Source: Alectoria sarmentosa | Taxonomy: Eukaryota > Ascomycota > Lecanoromycetes > Lecanorales > Parmeliaceae | Length of the DNA stretch: 49,081 nucleotides | NCBI GenBank assembly: GCA_009733775.1 | Contig: WOGZ01000241.1 | Span: 3,130-52,210, forward strand | Reading direction: 5' to 3' | Part shown: positions 10,642 to 23,071 of the stretch, in pieces | How the letters are laid out: the number at the start of each line of letters is the position of its first letter | Position numbering within the stretch: position 1 is the first letter of the stretch | Notes under the pieces: model-generated | What the model saw: only the letters and a program-made list of their open reading frames with translations | Databases searched by the model: none | Told to the model about the DNA's origin: nothing | Translations under genes and position numbers: made by a program

Positions 10642-11619
10642 TCACTCACTCCACCCTCTCTCTCCCATCTCCTCGTCTCCTGGATTAAAAATCCTCAAAT
10701 AATACTGTCCCCTCGACCCTACACCAACCGCACCCGCCAACAAGAACCCGCTCTCAACCACGCACTTCTGCACAATGGCAACCGCACCAAGCAGCAGCGC
10801 AACATATGTGATCGTATCCGCCGAAAGAGCGCTATGTCCTCTAAGCTGCAAAGAGCAGGTGCCGTATCTCTCATAACGGATAGGCGACAGACCTCTTAGT
10901 ATAACGGGCCGCTCAACGGTCGGATTGGTGAGGATGTTGTAGAAGAGGTAGTAGCAGTCGAGAATGTTGACTGGGAAGAGGTGATGGGTCATAAACTTGC
11001 TGATCTGGCATGCTGGGATAGCACTCGTTGGGTCGGGAGTGATGAGAGTGGCATTGGTATTGTTATTGACGGCTGGAAGCAGCAGGTTTCCGGCGAAGCC
11101 CGATTCGACAGAGATAGGCAACGAAGTTACTTCTCCCACACCGCCCTCTCCCACACTCCTCACCTGCGCATAAAACAGCCGCCTCCTAGTCGTGAACGCA
11201 ATTCCACCATACCGATCCACTGAGTCTTCCACACAACTCTTAATCGCCGTCGCCGCCGCAATCGCAACCTGGTAGCCCCAGAAGACATCATTTGCTTCGG
11301 CGAAGCGAGGAAGCAATGTTATGGAGCAGGTGCCGAGGAGATGCCCCTGGTAGTCAATTGTCGAGTTGTATTGATTTCGACGATCGATATCAGGTTCCAA
11401 GAGGATTTCGTTGAGGAGCGGGATACAGTCGCGGTAATTGATTCGTTCTAGATCCATTTCGTGGGCGCGAGGTGGGTCGATGCAGACGGGGGTCCCGATC
11501 GTAAGAGAAGGGGACGTGGTTGATACGTTGAAGATACTTTCATTTAAAGAGTTTACATACGTTCCGGTCGGCAGCAGCGGGAGAAGGAGGAGGAGGAGGA
11601 GGAGGATCAAGAACCTCAT
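10642..11619 (-). CDS. Secreted hypothetical protein with an internal duplication
   Basis: This is an intronless gene of 325 residues. I chose the ATG at 11619 rather than an upstream one at 11643, because it has A at -3 and starts directly with a signal peptide (MRFLILLLLLLLLPLLPTG) whose Leu run is encoded by an AGG/CTC repeat. The mature protein consists of two similar units: unit 1 about residues 46-153, unit 2 about 204-311. Each runs Cys, a DC pair 18-19 residues later (64-65; 221-222), GTCS (96-99; 253-256), an Ala-rich helix, a (S/K)CV (128-130; 285-287), then a Gly-rich strand ending in aromatic residues. Eight cysteines in matching positions suggest equivalent disulfides per unit. 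There are several N-glycosylation sites, some in the linker (NNNTNAT). I do not know a function; extracellular location is inferred from the leader. Its 3' end lies about 120 bases from the NLR relic. Confidence 0.8.
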   Translation of the reverse strand: MRFLILLLLLLLLPLLPTGTYVNSLNESIFNVSTTSPSLTIGTPVCIDPPRAHEMDLERINYRDCIPLLNEILLEPDIDRRNQYNSTIDYQGHLLGTCSITLLPRFAEANDVFWGYQVAIAAATAIKSCVEDSVDRYGGIAFTTRRRLFYAQVRSVGEGGVGEVTSLPISVESGFAGNLLLPAVNNNTNATLITPDPTSAIPACQISKFMTHHLFPVNILDCYYLFYNILTNPTVERPVILRGLSPIRYERYGTCSLQLRGHSALSADTITYVALLLGAVAIVQKCVVESGFLLAGAVGVGSRGQYYLRIFNPGDEEMGERGWSE

Positions 11620-12366
11620 GGTCGAAAGATAATCATCAAGCAAAGGAACTCGAAGAGATAACTATCAACTTGATTTTCGCTGCCGAGTTACATCATTATG
11701 GTCAAGAAAGCTCATCTTGGCGCGGATAAGGTGCTGTAGAGCTGACCGATGAGTGCAATGAATGCGATTGCTGTGCATCGAACCACTAAAAGGCGCTTAT
11801 ATGTACCAAGCGATTTCACGATCCCCCAAGATATTTTCGTCCTAAGGGTTCATCCCTGATCTTCCAAGGACACCAAGACAAATATCGAAAATTGTGAATT
11901 GAATGCGAACATATCAAGAATAGACAGTATAATGGCTGAAACACGATTTCCCAAGTCAAAAAAACAGACTACCAATCTCGGAGTCAATGTCGCACTCGTC
12001 TAGCAAGCTATCCTGAAGCGCCGAAGAAGCTTTACTTGCTTTTAAAAGTAGCATGCTGGACGTGAAATGTAAGACCTTCATCTGAACAATGGAAGACATC
12101 TATCTAGCGCCTCACATCACACCCTCCTCAACACCACCGCCTTTATCGCGCCTCTCTTTGATTAAATAACATGAAAAATCAATACAGACAATAACTCTTA
12201 CAAGAACCGCGGATTATCGTGGTCAATGGAAAGGAATGAATTGAAACGGACAAGAGCATGATCTCTCATGGCAAGTGCATATGTATGCGGAAGCTTCCCT
12301 CAATCTTCCCCACAAGTCAGCCGGTCGGTCAGAAAATTGCTCTGACCCCGGCGAACCTGTCGATTA

Positions 12367-12383
12367 CCCCCCCCCCCCCCCCC
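12367..12383. repeat. C17 homopolymer tract
   Basis: This is an uninterrupted run of 17 C on the plus strand, followed by CGCGG. A run of the same length occurs at 47933-47949. Such lengths are prone to slippage and to sequencing error. Confidence 0.95.
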
Positions 12384-13010
12384 GCGGACCCAACTCCCCT
12401 CTCTCTCTCTCTAGCGCTGTTGGTCGATTTGATGAAGATCTAGCCTCTGACAGCCAGGAAATCCGAAGAATCCTTTTGTCTCAGCCGTGTATATGACATT
12501 TTACCAAATGAATGACCGACCGAGGCAGAGCAGAGCAGCGGCATGATGAAGAAGTTGCGATCCAGATCATCAAATGTAAAATAAATCAAGTCAACAACGT
12601 CCAAGATACCCTATTCTAGCTGAACCATCTTACCCCGCATGCGTTTCAACAGTCCTCCACATACCTCGCTATAACACCCTTGCCCCTTCTCTTCTTGATA
12701 TTATATCCCGTGTCAGTCAGTCAGTCTCCCATTCTCGATCCACCCTATTGATCGCTCTGCTATCATCAAACTATAATCTACACGATACGCATACACAATC
12801 CATTTCCCAATGATTCGATACCCATACCCATCACGTCCCCAATCTCAGAACCCCAATCTTCCACCCTATAGCCCAATGCCCTCACACAATCCCCATGCTC
12901 ACCACCCATGCGACCACGCCATCCATGCACCCTTGGAACAAATGGAGTCCTATTCAAGATAGCGGCTAGGATATGAGTTAAAGTGACTGGGACATGCTCA
13001 GCCATGATTG

Positions 13011-13122
13011 ATACATACATACATATATACATACATACATACATACATACATCCATACATCCATCCATCCATCCATCAATCCATACATCCATACATCCAT
13101 ACATATATAAATACATACATAG
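13011..13122. repeat. CATA/CATC tetranucleotide array
   Basis: About 110 bases of ATAC/CATC tandem units, with a TATATAA interruption near the right end. It resembles the array at the start of the window. Confidence 0.95.
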
Positions 13123-13371
13123 AAATTGGCACAAAGCCCGGCTAATTACATACACACCCCAAACCGTATCCCACCACAGCCCATAGTCCATAATAATAGC
13201 AATAGACCTCCATGTAGTCCTCCATATATCTCCCCATACATCTCCCCATATACCTTCCCCCGGGGGCCCGCCCCATTCAATCCTATCCCATCCTATTCCA
13301 TCCCATACCATCCCATCTCAAACCCACATAGACGCCCATCCACGTGATCCACGTACGATAAACACATCAAG

Positions 13372-13411
13372 CCAAACCAAGTCAAACCAAACCAAACCAA
13401 ACCAAACCAAG
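13372..13411. repeat. AACCA pentanucleotide array
   Basis: Tandem CCAAA/AACCA units, about five perfect copies at 13384-13410 plus degenerate flanks. Confidence 0.9.
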
Positions 13412-13532
13412 ACTTGCAGCCATCAAGCCCTCCAATCTGTTGTGAATGGAAGAGAAGAAGGGAGCAAGGAAAGGGGCGTCGCAATCTCGAGCCTTTACAA
13501 TTGTTGGAATATGGGTAATTCCGGATGTTATG

Positions 13533-13533
<1 letters not shown>

Positions 13534-13570
<37 letters not shown>
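13534..13570. repeat. TTGA tetranucleotide array
   Basis: About nine uninterrupted TTGA/GATT units. It lies about 400 bases beyond the laccase stop codon. Confidence 0.95.
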
Positions 13571-13978
13571 AGAGCAGCAGTATATGTATGGTAGGTGCTT
13601 GAGATCTCTATTTCAATCTCGCTCTCGGAAAGCGCGCGAAATATAAAGAGCTGAAAAGAGGGTGTTGTAGGAAAGAAAAGGAAATCACAGGAAAGGAAAA
13701 GCAACTTTTGAGTTTAAAAGGAATAACTAAAGCTAGTGTTACACGACTAATGACACAGGGCGGTTTCCGGTCCAAAGAAGGGTGAAAAAAAGGAGTGAGT
13801 AGTAATGTTCGAAAGGAGTGCAGTGGAGAAGAAGAAGAAGAAAACATCACAAAGGACCGAGTCAAAAGAATGTTGCCAAGCACTCCGTCACCAGAAACCA
13901 AAACCCGAAAACGACACCATCATTCCCTCGTAAAGCCATCCGGATACGCACACACCGCAAACCCTTTCCGTCAGATCC

Positions 13979-15948
13979 CTAGAACAAAAGCACGCTCCTC
14001 TCCTTACTCCTCTTGAGCCCCGAATCAATCTCCTCCACAACATCATGGCCCGTATAGTTCGCCCAAGCGACACAGGTCTGCTTGACGCTGTTGGGCAGGA
14101 CCCTCTTCTGCAGCAGCGTCTCCTGCTCGATGGTGTTGATGTACAAGCCCGCGCTGACGTGCCAGGCGATGTGGCAGTGGAAGGGCCAGACGCCCGGGTT
14201 GTCGGTGAAGTACTGCAGCACGATGTAGCCGGGGGCGGTGGGGGAGCCCGGTTGGACGAGCTGGACGTCGCGGCGCTGGGTGTTTTGCTGGTGGACGATG
14301 GTGCCGTCCCAGGTGCCGACGCCCTCGGCCAGGACGTTGAAGTTGTGCCCGTGTAGGTGCATGGGGTGGGAGGCCGGGAACTCGTTCTTGACGATGAGTC
14401 GGATGGACGAGTTGTCGCCGAAGTTGTAGGCGTTCCATTGCGGGTCGAAGGGGTAGGAGACGTTGCCTTGGTTGGCGAGGACGAGCATGGGGTGGCTGGG
14501 GGGTGGCGGTTAGTGGTGAGAGGGTTTGGTATTGGGGTGGTGGAGATGACTTACTCGTAGTTGCCGCGGAAGGATTCGCCGTTCATGGAGAAGAGGAAAA
14601 CGCCGGATGCGTTCACGCCGCCCGTGATGACGACGTCTTGTTCCGTTGCTGGGTTAGAGGTCGCTGGGAATGGGAAGTATGGGATTGTCAAATCGAGGGC
14701 ATCCTGTCTGGCATTAGCGTTTTCTCTAGAAAATCTGGGCTGACATACATTGCCACACTTGCTGTCGTCGTAGGGAGTCGCCGTCGTAGTAGGCTTTGCG
14801 GTCGTGACAGCGTTTTCATAGTAGATGGCAGCCAAGGCGTGGGGCTGATTGGTAAGATCGCAGGTGGGGCTCAGGTCGGAGCGCATCCAGTAGGCGGACG
14901 TGGGCGATCCAATGCCCTCCACAATGACATCGCTGCGTTGACCGATGCCAAGGGTCACGACGTTGGTGGTGTAAGGTTGGATGGGCACAAAGTCGTTGGC
15001 GATGATTGTCATGTTGTGGCCGTCGATGGTGAAGCGTTGAATACCCTCAGCACCGCTGTTGATAAGCCTTAGACGATGCTTCTTGCCGGAGTGGAACTTG
15101 AATTTGGAAAGACCGGCATTGGGGGTACATTCAACCCCGGGAGTAGTTATTAAAGAACAGTTGTAATTCATTTTCCCATTGATCAGGTTGTTGTCAGAGA
15201 ATGGAGGAGGTTGGCCGACTCCCATGACTTGCTCAACAATCTTGAAGTACTCGGTGTGATACGCATCGCTGAGCATGATTGGTCCAAGATCGTAATCGTA
15301 CTGAACTTGCGAGGGACCGTGAATGACCATAGGTCCTACAAGACCGCCAGCATACTGGGCGCTGTAGTGAGAGTGGTACCACGACGTGCCGTAAATATCC
15401 GCGAGGAATGAGTATTTGAGGCATGCTCCAGGCGCAATGGGGCATTGCTGAACGGCTGGGACACCGTCGAACCAAGGGGTCAGCTTCTGCAAGATGCCGT
15501 GCCAATGCAACGCAGTGCCTTCTTCAGGGCCCACGATGTTGTTGCACACGTTCACGGTGATGGTATCACCCCAATTAGCTTCGATTAAAGGACCAGGGAA
15601 TGCCCCGTTGATAAGAAGAGCGCTTTTATTCACTCCATCGGGAGCAATGAAGCCTCTGGCGATGTTGAAGTTGTAAGTGGGGCCGACGCCTGGAACAAGG
15701 TCAGCATGAGTCAGATGTGGTCAGCTGGGATGAGACTTACCGGAGATAGGGCCTCCAATGTAGGGATTGGTGTTGCTGACAGTATCTGATCCCCAGGAGA
15801 TGATTCCATTCAACCCAGTAAGCGATAGAGTTGGCGCTGCGAGCGTTCCTAGAATAGAAGCACCATTGGTGACCGTTTGGGGGAGCGAGGGAACCAACGA
15901 GCTCAGGGAAAGGATGCCGCTAAGAACGGCGGAGGCTGCAGTTGTCAT
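13979..15948 (-). CDS. Laccase (ascomycete multicopper oxidase)
   Basis: The model is complement(join(13979..14495, 14555..14703, 14749..15689, 15741..15948)), 604 residues. The three introns (59, 45 and 51 nt) keep frame. Laccases oxidise phenols with four coppers and reduce oxygen to water. All four copper signatures are present: HWHG (131-134), WYHSHY with QYAGGLVGP (173 onward), HPMHLHGHNF (476-485) and HCHIAWH (539-545). Leu550 occupies the axial position of the type 1 copper. The C terminus is EEIDSGLKRSKERSVLLF: the ascomycete DSGL plug (590-593) followed by an 11-residue tail starting with the dibasic KR, which in studied homologues is cut off during maturation. The N terminus is hydrophobic and Ser/Leu-rich, compatible with a signal peptide. 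The Cys-rich N-terminal motif common in many ascomycete laccases is absent, so this may be a separate subclass. Likely extracellular; pigment, lignin or detoxification roles cannot be told apart here. Confidence 0.95.
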
Positions 15949-16440
15949 ATTGACGGAAAGAGCAGGGACAGGTAATTAAATCGGTGCCTTGATCGAATTG
16001 GAATAGTAGCCTGGACGGGATTGCGAAGGCGTGAACCTTGGTTGAGGTGGTGAGACGTCTCGCCACAACGAAGGTGCTGTACTTGGTGGTGGCTTTTATG
16101 GTAGTGATGCGAGTAGTGTTTGGAAGAACGAATGTTTAATAACCTGTCAACCTCAAAAGAAAGATGAAGTGTTGCTAAAGCCTGCCGCAGAAGCAGAACA
16201 TTCGCCAGGAGATGGGGGAAGGGGAACGACTGGAGGTAATGCTGGAGTACGAAAGGAAGTTTTCAAAAGAGCGTGATACCCTATTTATGTTCCATAGTCA
16301 GTCTCCCAAATGATCATTCAAACCTGTTCGAGGCCTGGGTCTCTCTCGACCAACAGGAGTGAGATTGACTTCCGAACGAACAACGTCAGCCATGGATATG
16401 AATGGTTACATCCAAACGCTGGTAAGCTCAGCTCACATCA
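15949..16440. promoter_or_regulatory. Laccase upstream region
   Basis: This is the 5' flank of the laccase gene. I see no convincing metal- or xenobiotic-responsive site array. It grades into the decayed block on its right. Confidence 0.4.
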
Positions 16441-17104
16441 CCCGAACAGAATTAACTTTGCGAGCTCATGGAGGATGAGGGAGCCCCCAATACAGGACAA
16501 CGGGCTAAAATGAAAGTGGTGGAGTTCCAGACTGGTGGTAGTGGAGCTCTTCGTCAAGGTTGGGCACATGGTGGGAATTATCAATAGTCCTCTGGAGAAG
16601 ATGGCGGAACGTGTCCATCTTAGCAAAAGTAAGAATGACTTGGTTTGGGGGCAAGTCGTCTGAGATCACTTCATCCGGTATCGGCCGTGCAGCCAAGCTA
16701 AAGGATGAGTGCACATCACATCTCCTTTCCACGCACTGGGCAGTTCGGCCACGCCTTGTGATTGCCGGCGTTCCGTGCAGCTCTTCGATTCCTGCAACCA
16801 ACTCTCCATATCTTGCAACAAAAAAGCTCCTTCACTTCTCGACCGCCCCAGTAAGCAACGAACGCGACCCATGCTTACTACCATCCTCCCAGAGCTTGGT
16901 GCTTAGCCTCGTGGGAAGGAGCGCTAGAAATCGTATAGTATGCTTTGATATGGAGATGGGCGAAAATATGAATTCATTGAATATAAGAGACCGATGCCAG
17001 CAAGGTACGCTGCAACAGGTGTTACGGCGCGCTGGGCATACAGTCGGTGTCGATTCCGAGTGGTAAGATATGAGGAAGTACAAAAGGTAGCAGCAGAGCC
17101 TCAT
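16441..17104 (-). pseudogene. Coding-like relic of unknown family
   Basis: Two overlapping minus-strand frames read as plausible protein: one from 17104 to about 16850 (ending near KLWEDGSKHGSRSLLTGAVE), and one from 16801 to 16505 (containing VISDDLPPNQVILTFAKMD). They are in different frames, with no good splice sites to join them. No domain is recognised. I list it as a probable decayed gene. Confidence 0.3.
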
Positions 17105-20100
17105 CGGTTTGAATGTAAAAATCCTAGCGTCAAAGGTTCAATTCAAAGGTCGAGGTAGAGCTGGCACTGAACATACACCATGCGAGTGATTCCGAATTCT
17201 TAGAGGGTATTGAACACAAAAAATCCGAGAAATGGGCGATTGCATGGTCCACCACTCACGTGGAAATCCCGCGCGAGTGCTAGAAATAGCACCAGGGGAT
17301 AGCCTTTTGGTAAGTGGTAACGTCTGGTTACCCAAGATCGCCCCTTTACGATATAAGGTTTCTGGAATTCTGGCTATTAGGTAATACATTAACGAGGTCA
17401 TCACGCCTCACCGTACAACTAGAGGTGCAAGTGAGCCGTGAGCCGTAAGCATGATCGCCAGGGGGGCCAGGAACCCTCTCTATTGGGAACCAAAAAGCAT
17501 GATTCTGGAAACGATGTCTTGCTGGGGAAAGGGGGTGTAGGATTCCTGACCGTTGAAGGGAACAAAGCTTCTCACTCCTCTCGGTGTCAGCCGAAAACTT
17601 TCTCATCGTCAGATCAGCGACCCCCTCGCTTGAACACTTGGCGGTTGGGTGTTCTACTCTGTGTGGATAGAGGCCGAAATATGGGTGATTTCGATCAGCG
17701 CCTAGACCGGGATGCTCGGGAAGGCTCAGGGATGCAGTACATGCTATTTACTCCTTGTTTTGGCGTCATGATTTGCATTTCTGAGTTCCTTGGGTGGCGC
17801 TGTTCCGCAATTTAGGTTAGTCATGCCCCTAGAATCTTGGTACCGGCAGGCTGCAGCTTATTTTTAACCGCTGCGAGCACGAGGCACTAGTTAGACAGCA
17901 TTTGACACGTTCTTCCTTACAACAATCTTGACCCCCATGAAGTCGGTCCGAACCGTTCTGAATTTCTTTCAAAGCTTAGTAGCCTCCAAAAGGCTCAGAA
18001 ATCTGCAACTAGCTTAGTCTGTCACTTGAAGTTGCGTTCCATGTCAGCCATGAGGAAAGAATTACCGCAATGGAATGGGATTGGAAGGTAATACCTTTGC
18101 TGTGAGAGGATTATGTAATTTTTAAAGTCATCCATCCAATATCTGTTTGGCGAATCCGAAAGTTGTTGTTTGGCTGGTGCTGCCAAGTTCCAACTCAGAG
18201 TCCGCGGGGTCTTCCCGACTGCCGTCATCTACGCCGCAGAAATGCGTCAAACGGCCGCCCGCACGTTGCCATAGGCCTAATGAGTGAGAGTGTGCAGTTC
18301 AGATAACAGCGGCAGCGATTTTGCCAGGGTCAAGGCTTGGAAGATCCAGAAAACCGGTAAGCATGATAATTGCCTCTTTCTTTTTCTCTCACCGGAAAAA
18401 GTCTTCATGGATAATAAATTACCGAGACCGCACGGACACAACGAAGGGAATTCAAAGCTCTGTATAGCAAAGCTGCAGCCACCTTTGGCCATCAGCGGGA
18501 GCGTCGTTCGTATTCCCCAGAAAGTGGCTTGCACGTTCCTAGATCTTCGACCGAGCTGCGGCAAGAAGTAAGCATTGACCCCCAATTCAACAACACGCTC
18601 ATGCAGGGCCATGGCTCGTGCATGAATGAATTCTCAAGGCTTCTCTTGGTCCGCAGCACTGGTTTGAAGCCCTGAACTGATCCGAGTTGAAGCTATCGAT
18701 ACAGTCAGTAGTTGATTCGTCGTCTAAATCAAATCAAGTTAGTTTGAATCCAGTCGAGCAATTTAGGGAGCTAAGATCAAGTTGGTTAGTGGGAATCTCA
18801 AGAAGAACTTAGCACTCGTTTGTTAGACGAGTAAATTGGTCTTCAAAAAATAGTTGTATTAGTCCAGATTATTAGGTTGTCCAGCTCAGATCATGTTTGG
18901 ATCGTACCGAGAATCTCGGGTCTCTTCCGATTAGGCCTTGACTGAGAAATTGGGGGCGGACCAACGGTAGCCTTGGGCAGCATACACGATGTAACCGTCC
19001 AAGCCGCTGCCAATTCTTTTGGTCATTTTGCTCTCCATCTTGCAGCACCAAAATTGTTCACGTGGGTGATTCTCGCTTGAGTTATCGAATCGGACAATTA
19101 CTTGGTGGGGATGCGGAGGGCAAAAGACAGGAAAAGCCGGCATCTGGTCGCGCACACTTATGCAAGGCTGGGGCGACCTTATGCGAGTGGAGCGCCTCTG
19201 CAGAGGACTACTGCAGGAACAAGAAGATTTCGCATTGTACCGCCATTCTGGGACTTGGTCTTGATCTTGATCTTGATCTTGATCTTTGGCTCTCGTGACC
19301 TGCTCCATCCTCCAGGAAGTTGCTACCGAGGAGAAAGTTGGCAGCCGCCTGATCTACCGACTCGGAGAATTCCACGTCTTATCCCCCTCAGCTCTTGGCA
19401 TCGTGATCCCAACCTTCCCGCTGTGCCGCTGTTCTCGCTTGAGTTCCATCAAACTTGGAGACCGTAAGGCCACTTTATTCTTCCTACTAGACCAGCAGCC
19501 ATGGACAAAAGCGCTCGCAACTTGGCGTCAGAGCGCGGAAACGCGCAGAGATAAATGCAGTCTCACCCCTCATCCGACAACAGCGGGATCGTAGCGTTGC
19601 GGTGACGACAAGACAAACGACTCTTATTACTGACTTGGAGCGTCCTTACCCGAAGGTCCACACGATATCGCTGCCGTCGCGGTCAGGATCTTGACTCGAT
19701 TCATCGTGAGCGTTGATAGATATAAATAGTAACGTAGGACTGTGAGGTGATATGGGCGCATGTGGCTCAGTAGCAGATATATTGAAGAGCTGAATCCTAA
19801 GGAGTCTCGGGGACCCCACAGAAGTAATACCTGTTAATATTGCCAAGCTTCCCTCGGATCCTTCCGACGCCTAAAGTACGGAGGGGCACCGAGAGTCCAG
19901 GACAGCGTTAGTGTAGCCCTATCCCTATTTTTGGAAGAAAGCGCTGTAGTAAGAAACCAACAACTACCTTTTAGAGGCGCACTAATTGAACTCTAAGGAC
20001 CTCTTTCAATTTTGGGTATGACTATGATGGGAGGCCTTTTGCTGACGTTCTTCTAAGCGCATTGTTTAGGCAACCATTCAGGCGGGGCCTTATTCGACAT

Positions 20101-22200
20101 CTTGGCGTACGAGTCTTGATTTTTGCTGCCCCTCTCTTTCCCTTAGATTAAACCACAGCCTCCACAGGGTCATTGCACATCGGGGTTGCCTCCCGAGCAG
20201 AGGCTTAGCAGAGTTCCAGCACGCTCTTTGGTTAGATTTCTCTACTAAGCGGCCCAGACTTGCTAGGCTGCTCATGGAAACTAACACGGGGGCAGTGTAC
20301 CTCGCACAGACCCTATGCGAGCAACGCTCAGAGCTAAATCAGTGACCTCAATCGACAGATCACCAACTGGTGCTAAGCCTGATCAGGCCCTACGGGCTTT
20401 CTGGCATGTCTGTAGGTACTTGACCGTGCACCTCGAAGCAGAAAACGTTGAGGTTCGAAGATCTCGATCTAAAGGAGCACAAGTACAGGAGCAAGGATTT
20501 CAAACGAGGAAAGGGGCTGGGAAGCACGCGGCGGAGACGAAGATAGAGGAGGATGCTCCTCTCGTCGTGCCAATACAACCCCTGTAGCCCTGACGACTGT
20601 TGCCAAGTTCTCCGTTCTTTCCAATTCCCTCCAGGTACTTCCATGAACGTAAGAGAAGGACCAGCGAAGGAGCTCCTAGGAAAAGTCGAAGACAATGGTT
20701 CCAAAAAGAGAGCTCCACCAGAAGAGGAATAGCATCGATGTTATTGTCTCACATCACGTACGGAGGTGGGCCGAGCGGCACCGAAAGTCCTGCACATCCC
20801 AAGAAAAGGGTCCACGTGTCCGATAACGTCCGGCCCGGAGGGTTGCCAGGACAATGCGCTTAGAAGTATGCCGGGAGTGTCCCGATTTCCTGGCCTTACG
20901 CCCAGCGTCGACCGTGGACCCTTGCCCTCGTATTGGGCCCCAAAAACGCCTCTACGTTCATTTCATGTGCCCCCAGGAAACACTTCTAGGGTCTTCCACT
21001 AGAGAATTATTGTCCGAAGATAGGACAAAGGCTGATATTTGGGGCTATACAGGACTTTCGGTGCCCACCTCCATAAAAATGGCGTAAATAGCGATTGGGT
21101 CACACGAGGATACGCTCAGACCCCTGAGAGTCAATCGGAGGGCCTCTTGCGCAGTACGACATAGGGCTAGTAACCCTCGATTTTGGGCCGGACTTATCGG
21201 ACACTCCTTGCTAGGGCATTTTGGGGTCAACGCTCGTACATGGCAAATGGCCACAGGGAATTCGAAATGCTATGGTGCCGTCGGCCATCGCAAATCGTAA
21301 ATCGCATACACGGACCGAGTACGAGAGCCCCACTGTGCCAGAGACCCACTAATACATACCCATCTCCACTCTGGCGTATAGTACAGTATGTGTGTGAAAG
21401 ACCCTGAATGATCAAAGTCGGGAATGAGGACGCTACCAGGAGTGAGCTCAGACATCCGCTTGAGGCCATTCAATTCCCTATTCTTAATCGATCGAATACA
21501 TGAAGGATGCTGTCCAGAAGAAGGAGCGCGCGACACGAACATGAGACTCTCCAACGATGATGCCACAATCGACGAATGCTATGCCACGGGGGCTACGGCG
21601 CCTTGGAAAAGGCATACCCTCTCTCGATCTTTCAACGATCAAAGACCTACTTTGCCACCAGCCTAGAGCCTGAGATGAGAAAGAGGGAGTTACGGTCGAT
21701 TCGGCCGCATTTCTGCGAAGTGATTGGGTGCTGGATGTCTAGGGTACTGCTACAGAGGGACATAGCATTCAAAGCGAACGGCTCTACCATCCGAACCCAG
21801 AGAGTGAGGGCGTTGAATACGGGACGTTAAATAGAATCACTACCAGCAGGATATGGATTTTAAGATGGAAGATATGTAACGTGGGAGAAAGGCACTTCTT
21901 CCTCGACAAGGATGTCAGGGCAGCTTTGAAGGCCACCCTTTTCAACCATGTTAGGCTCAGAGCTGAGCAGATTCCATCATCAACAAAGATCTTGGACATA
22001 GACACCCTTGATGCCCCGCGATTATCTTTTCTCCCAATCTGCTGTCTTCTTCTCGTATCTGACTTTTCGACGCTGAAAATTGAGAACGCCGAAATTTGGG
22101 TCTTGATCTATCGGTGATCATCTGCGACGGTCACGAGATTTCTGCCGCTGGTCCTTCGTCCTCCAAATGCTGGACGGATTGATGATGATGCTCGCCCAGA
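17105..22200. other. Gene-poor stretch, no supported gene
   Basis: About 5 kb with only short frames on both strands. It contains a CTTGAT hexamer array (19257-19286), which sits inside a 125-codon minus frame (18931-19308) with an Asp-Gln repeat that I do not trust as a gene. Some minus-strand fragments (for example 21784-22005) look coding-like but cannot be joined. I see no RNA gene and no transposase or polymerase motif. Confidence 0.5.
19257..19286. repeat. CTTGAT hexanucleotide repeat
   Basis: About five tandem CTTGAT units. They translate as Leu-Asp on the plus strand and Asp-Gln on the minus strand. Confidence 0.92.
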
Positions 22201-23071
22201 CTTCTGGCTTGGTTCTGTTTCCAAGGGCAGAAACGGCGCTCTTCGCTTTCTTCCTACCACGCTGTGGAGAAGCAAAAGGCTCAAAAGGTTACCAAAGCTT
22301 CCAGATACAACTTGCTAGGTTTCGGAGCATTTTCGTCAACTTCTTGCTCGATGTCCATATCCATCTCGATCGCTAGCTCATTGCATCGGTATATTCAGCT
22401 CTTGGGCTACTTGGGGCGTTTTGGGGTTCACATAGTACCGTATTCACCAAATTCCAGGAGCAATAAACCCATCAATTGCGCCCTGAACATATGTCAATAT
22501 TTAGCCCACAAGCGCTTGCTGAGCGACTAACCCTTGTAGGAACCTCTCTGCTGTGGCCAGCAGGGCTTCGTGTCCATCTCGGCAATGCTCCACCATCTCA
22601 TTTCTAGTCAAGTCGAGATGTCTCTTGGCGTCGCCAAAGCCTGGCTCGTAGGGGCTACCGTCAATAATGCATCTGGAGCTTTCGCCGTAAACCTCTAAAT
22701 ATTGGTAGCTGGTCGGGCTGCTCAGGCGCTACGCCTTTCTTATAGGCGGTGAAATTCAGATAAGCTGGAATAACCCCAACACTACTTAAAATCACTCCTT
22801 CAACGTTTTGAAAATCAAACCCCAAAAAGCCTATCAGACCATTTGAGTAAGCAACCGAAAACTTTCTCGATGTGGCCTTCCCGTCGCTTGAAAGTTGAAT
22901 ACTCTGCCGCAAAGTCTCCTGGTGACCATTCCTCGCTGTACACTTGCTTTCGTGACTATGGGTTTGTAGAATAGTGGCGACCAAAAAAAAAGACAATGCA
23001 GAACAGTAGTTTGAACACGGCCTTAGAACTCCATCGAACCTTTCGCTCTGAAATACCGAATGCACCTCCAC
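22200..23071 (-). pseudogene. Decayed gene of unknown family
   Basis: The minus strand reads coherently in pieces: the 136-codon frame 22661-23071 (with YSNGLIGFLGFDFQNVEGV), then in another frame EPGFGDAKRHLDLTRNEMVE, then after a stop GAIDGFIAPGIWRIRYYVNP and PKTPQVAQELN. The pieces keep one order and one strand, but are interrupted by stops and frame changes without credible introns. I do not recognise a domain. Its neighbours on the same strand are also relics, so it probably belongs to the same decayed block. Confidence 0.45.

Larger units (their letters stand above)
11620..13978. other. Long intergenic region rich in simple repeats
   Basis: This 2.4 kb holds the promoter of the secreted-protein gene at its left and the laccase 3' flank at its right. 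Between them are a C17 tract (12367-12383), a CT run (about 12399-12412), CATA/CATC arrays, AACCA repeats and a TTGA array. Open frames over these repeats are composition artefacts. I see no supported gene. Confidence 0.65.

Noticed and set aside
13011..13122. CATA array considered as a CRISPR or telomere-like repeat
   Set aside because: Units are four bases with no spacers, and do not match the fungal telomere repeat.
14043..15072. Several long frames on both strands over the laccase
   Set aside because: They are shadows of the GC-rich laccase exons, which carry all copper motifs in another frame.
18931..19308. 125-codon minus-strand frame with an Asp-Gln repeat
   Set aside because: It is extended by the CTTGAT microsatellite and has no recognisable part. 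A small real gene cannot be fully excluded.
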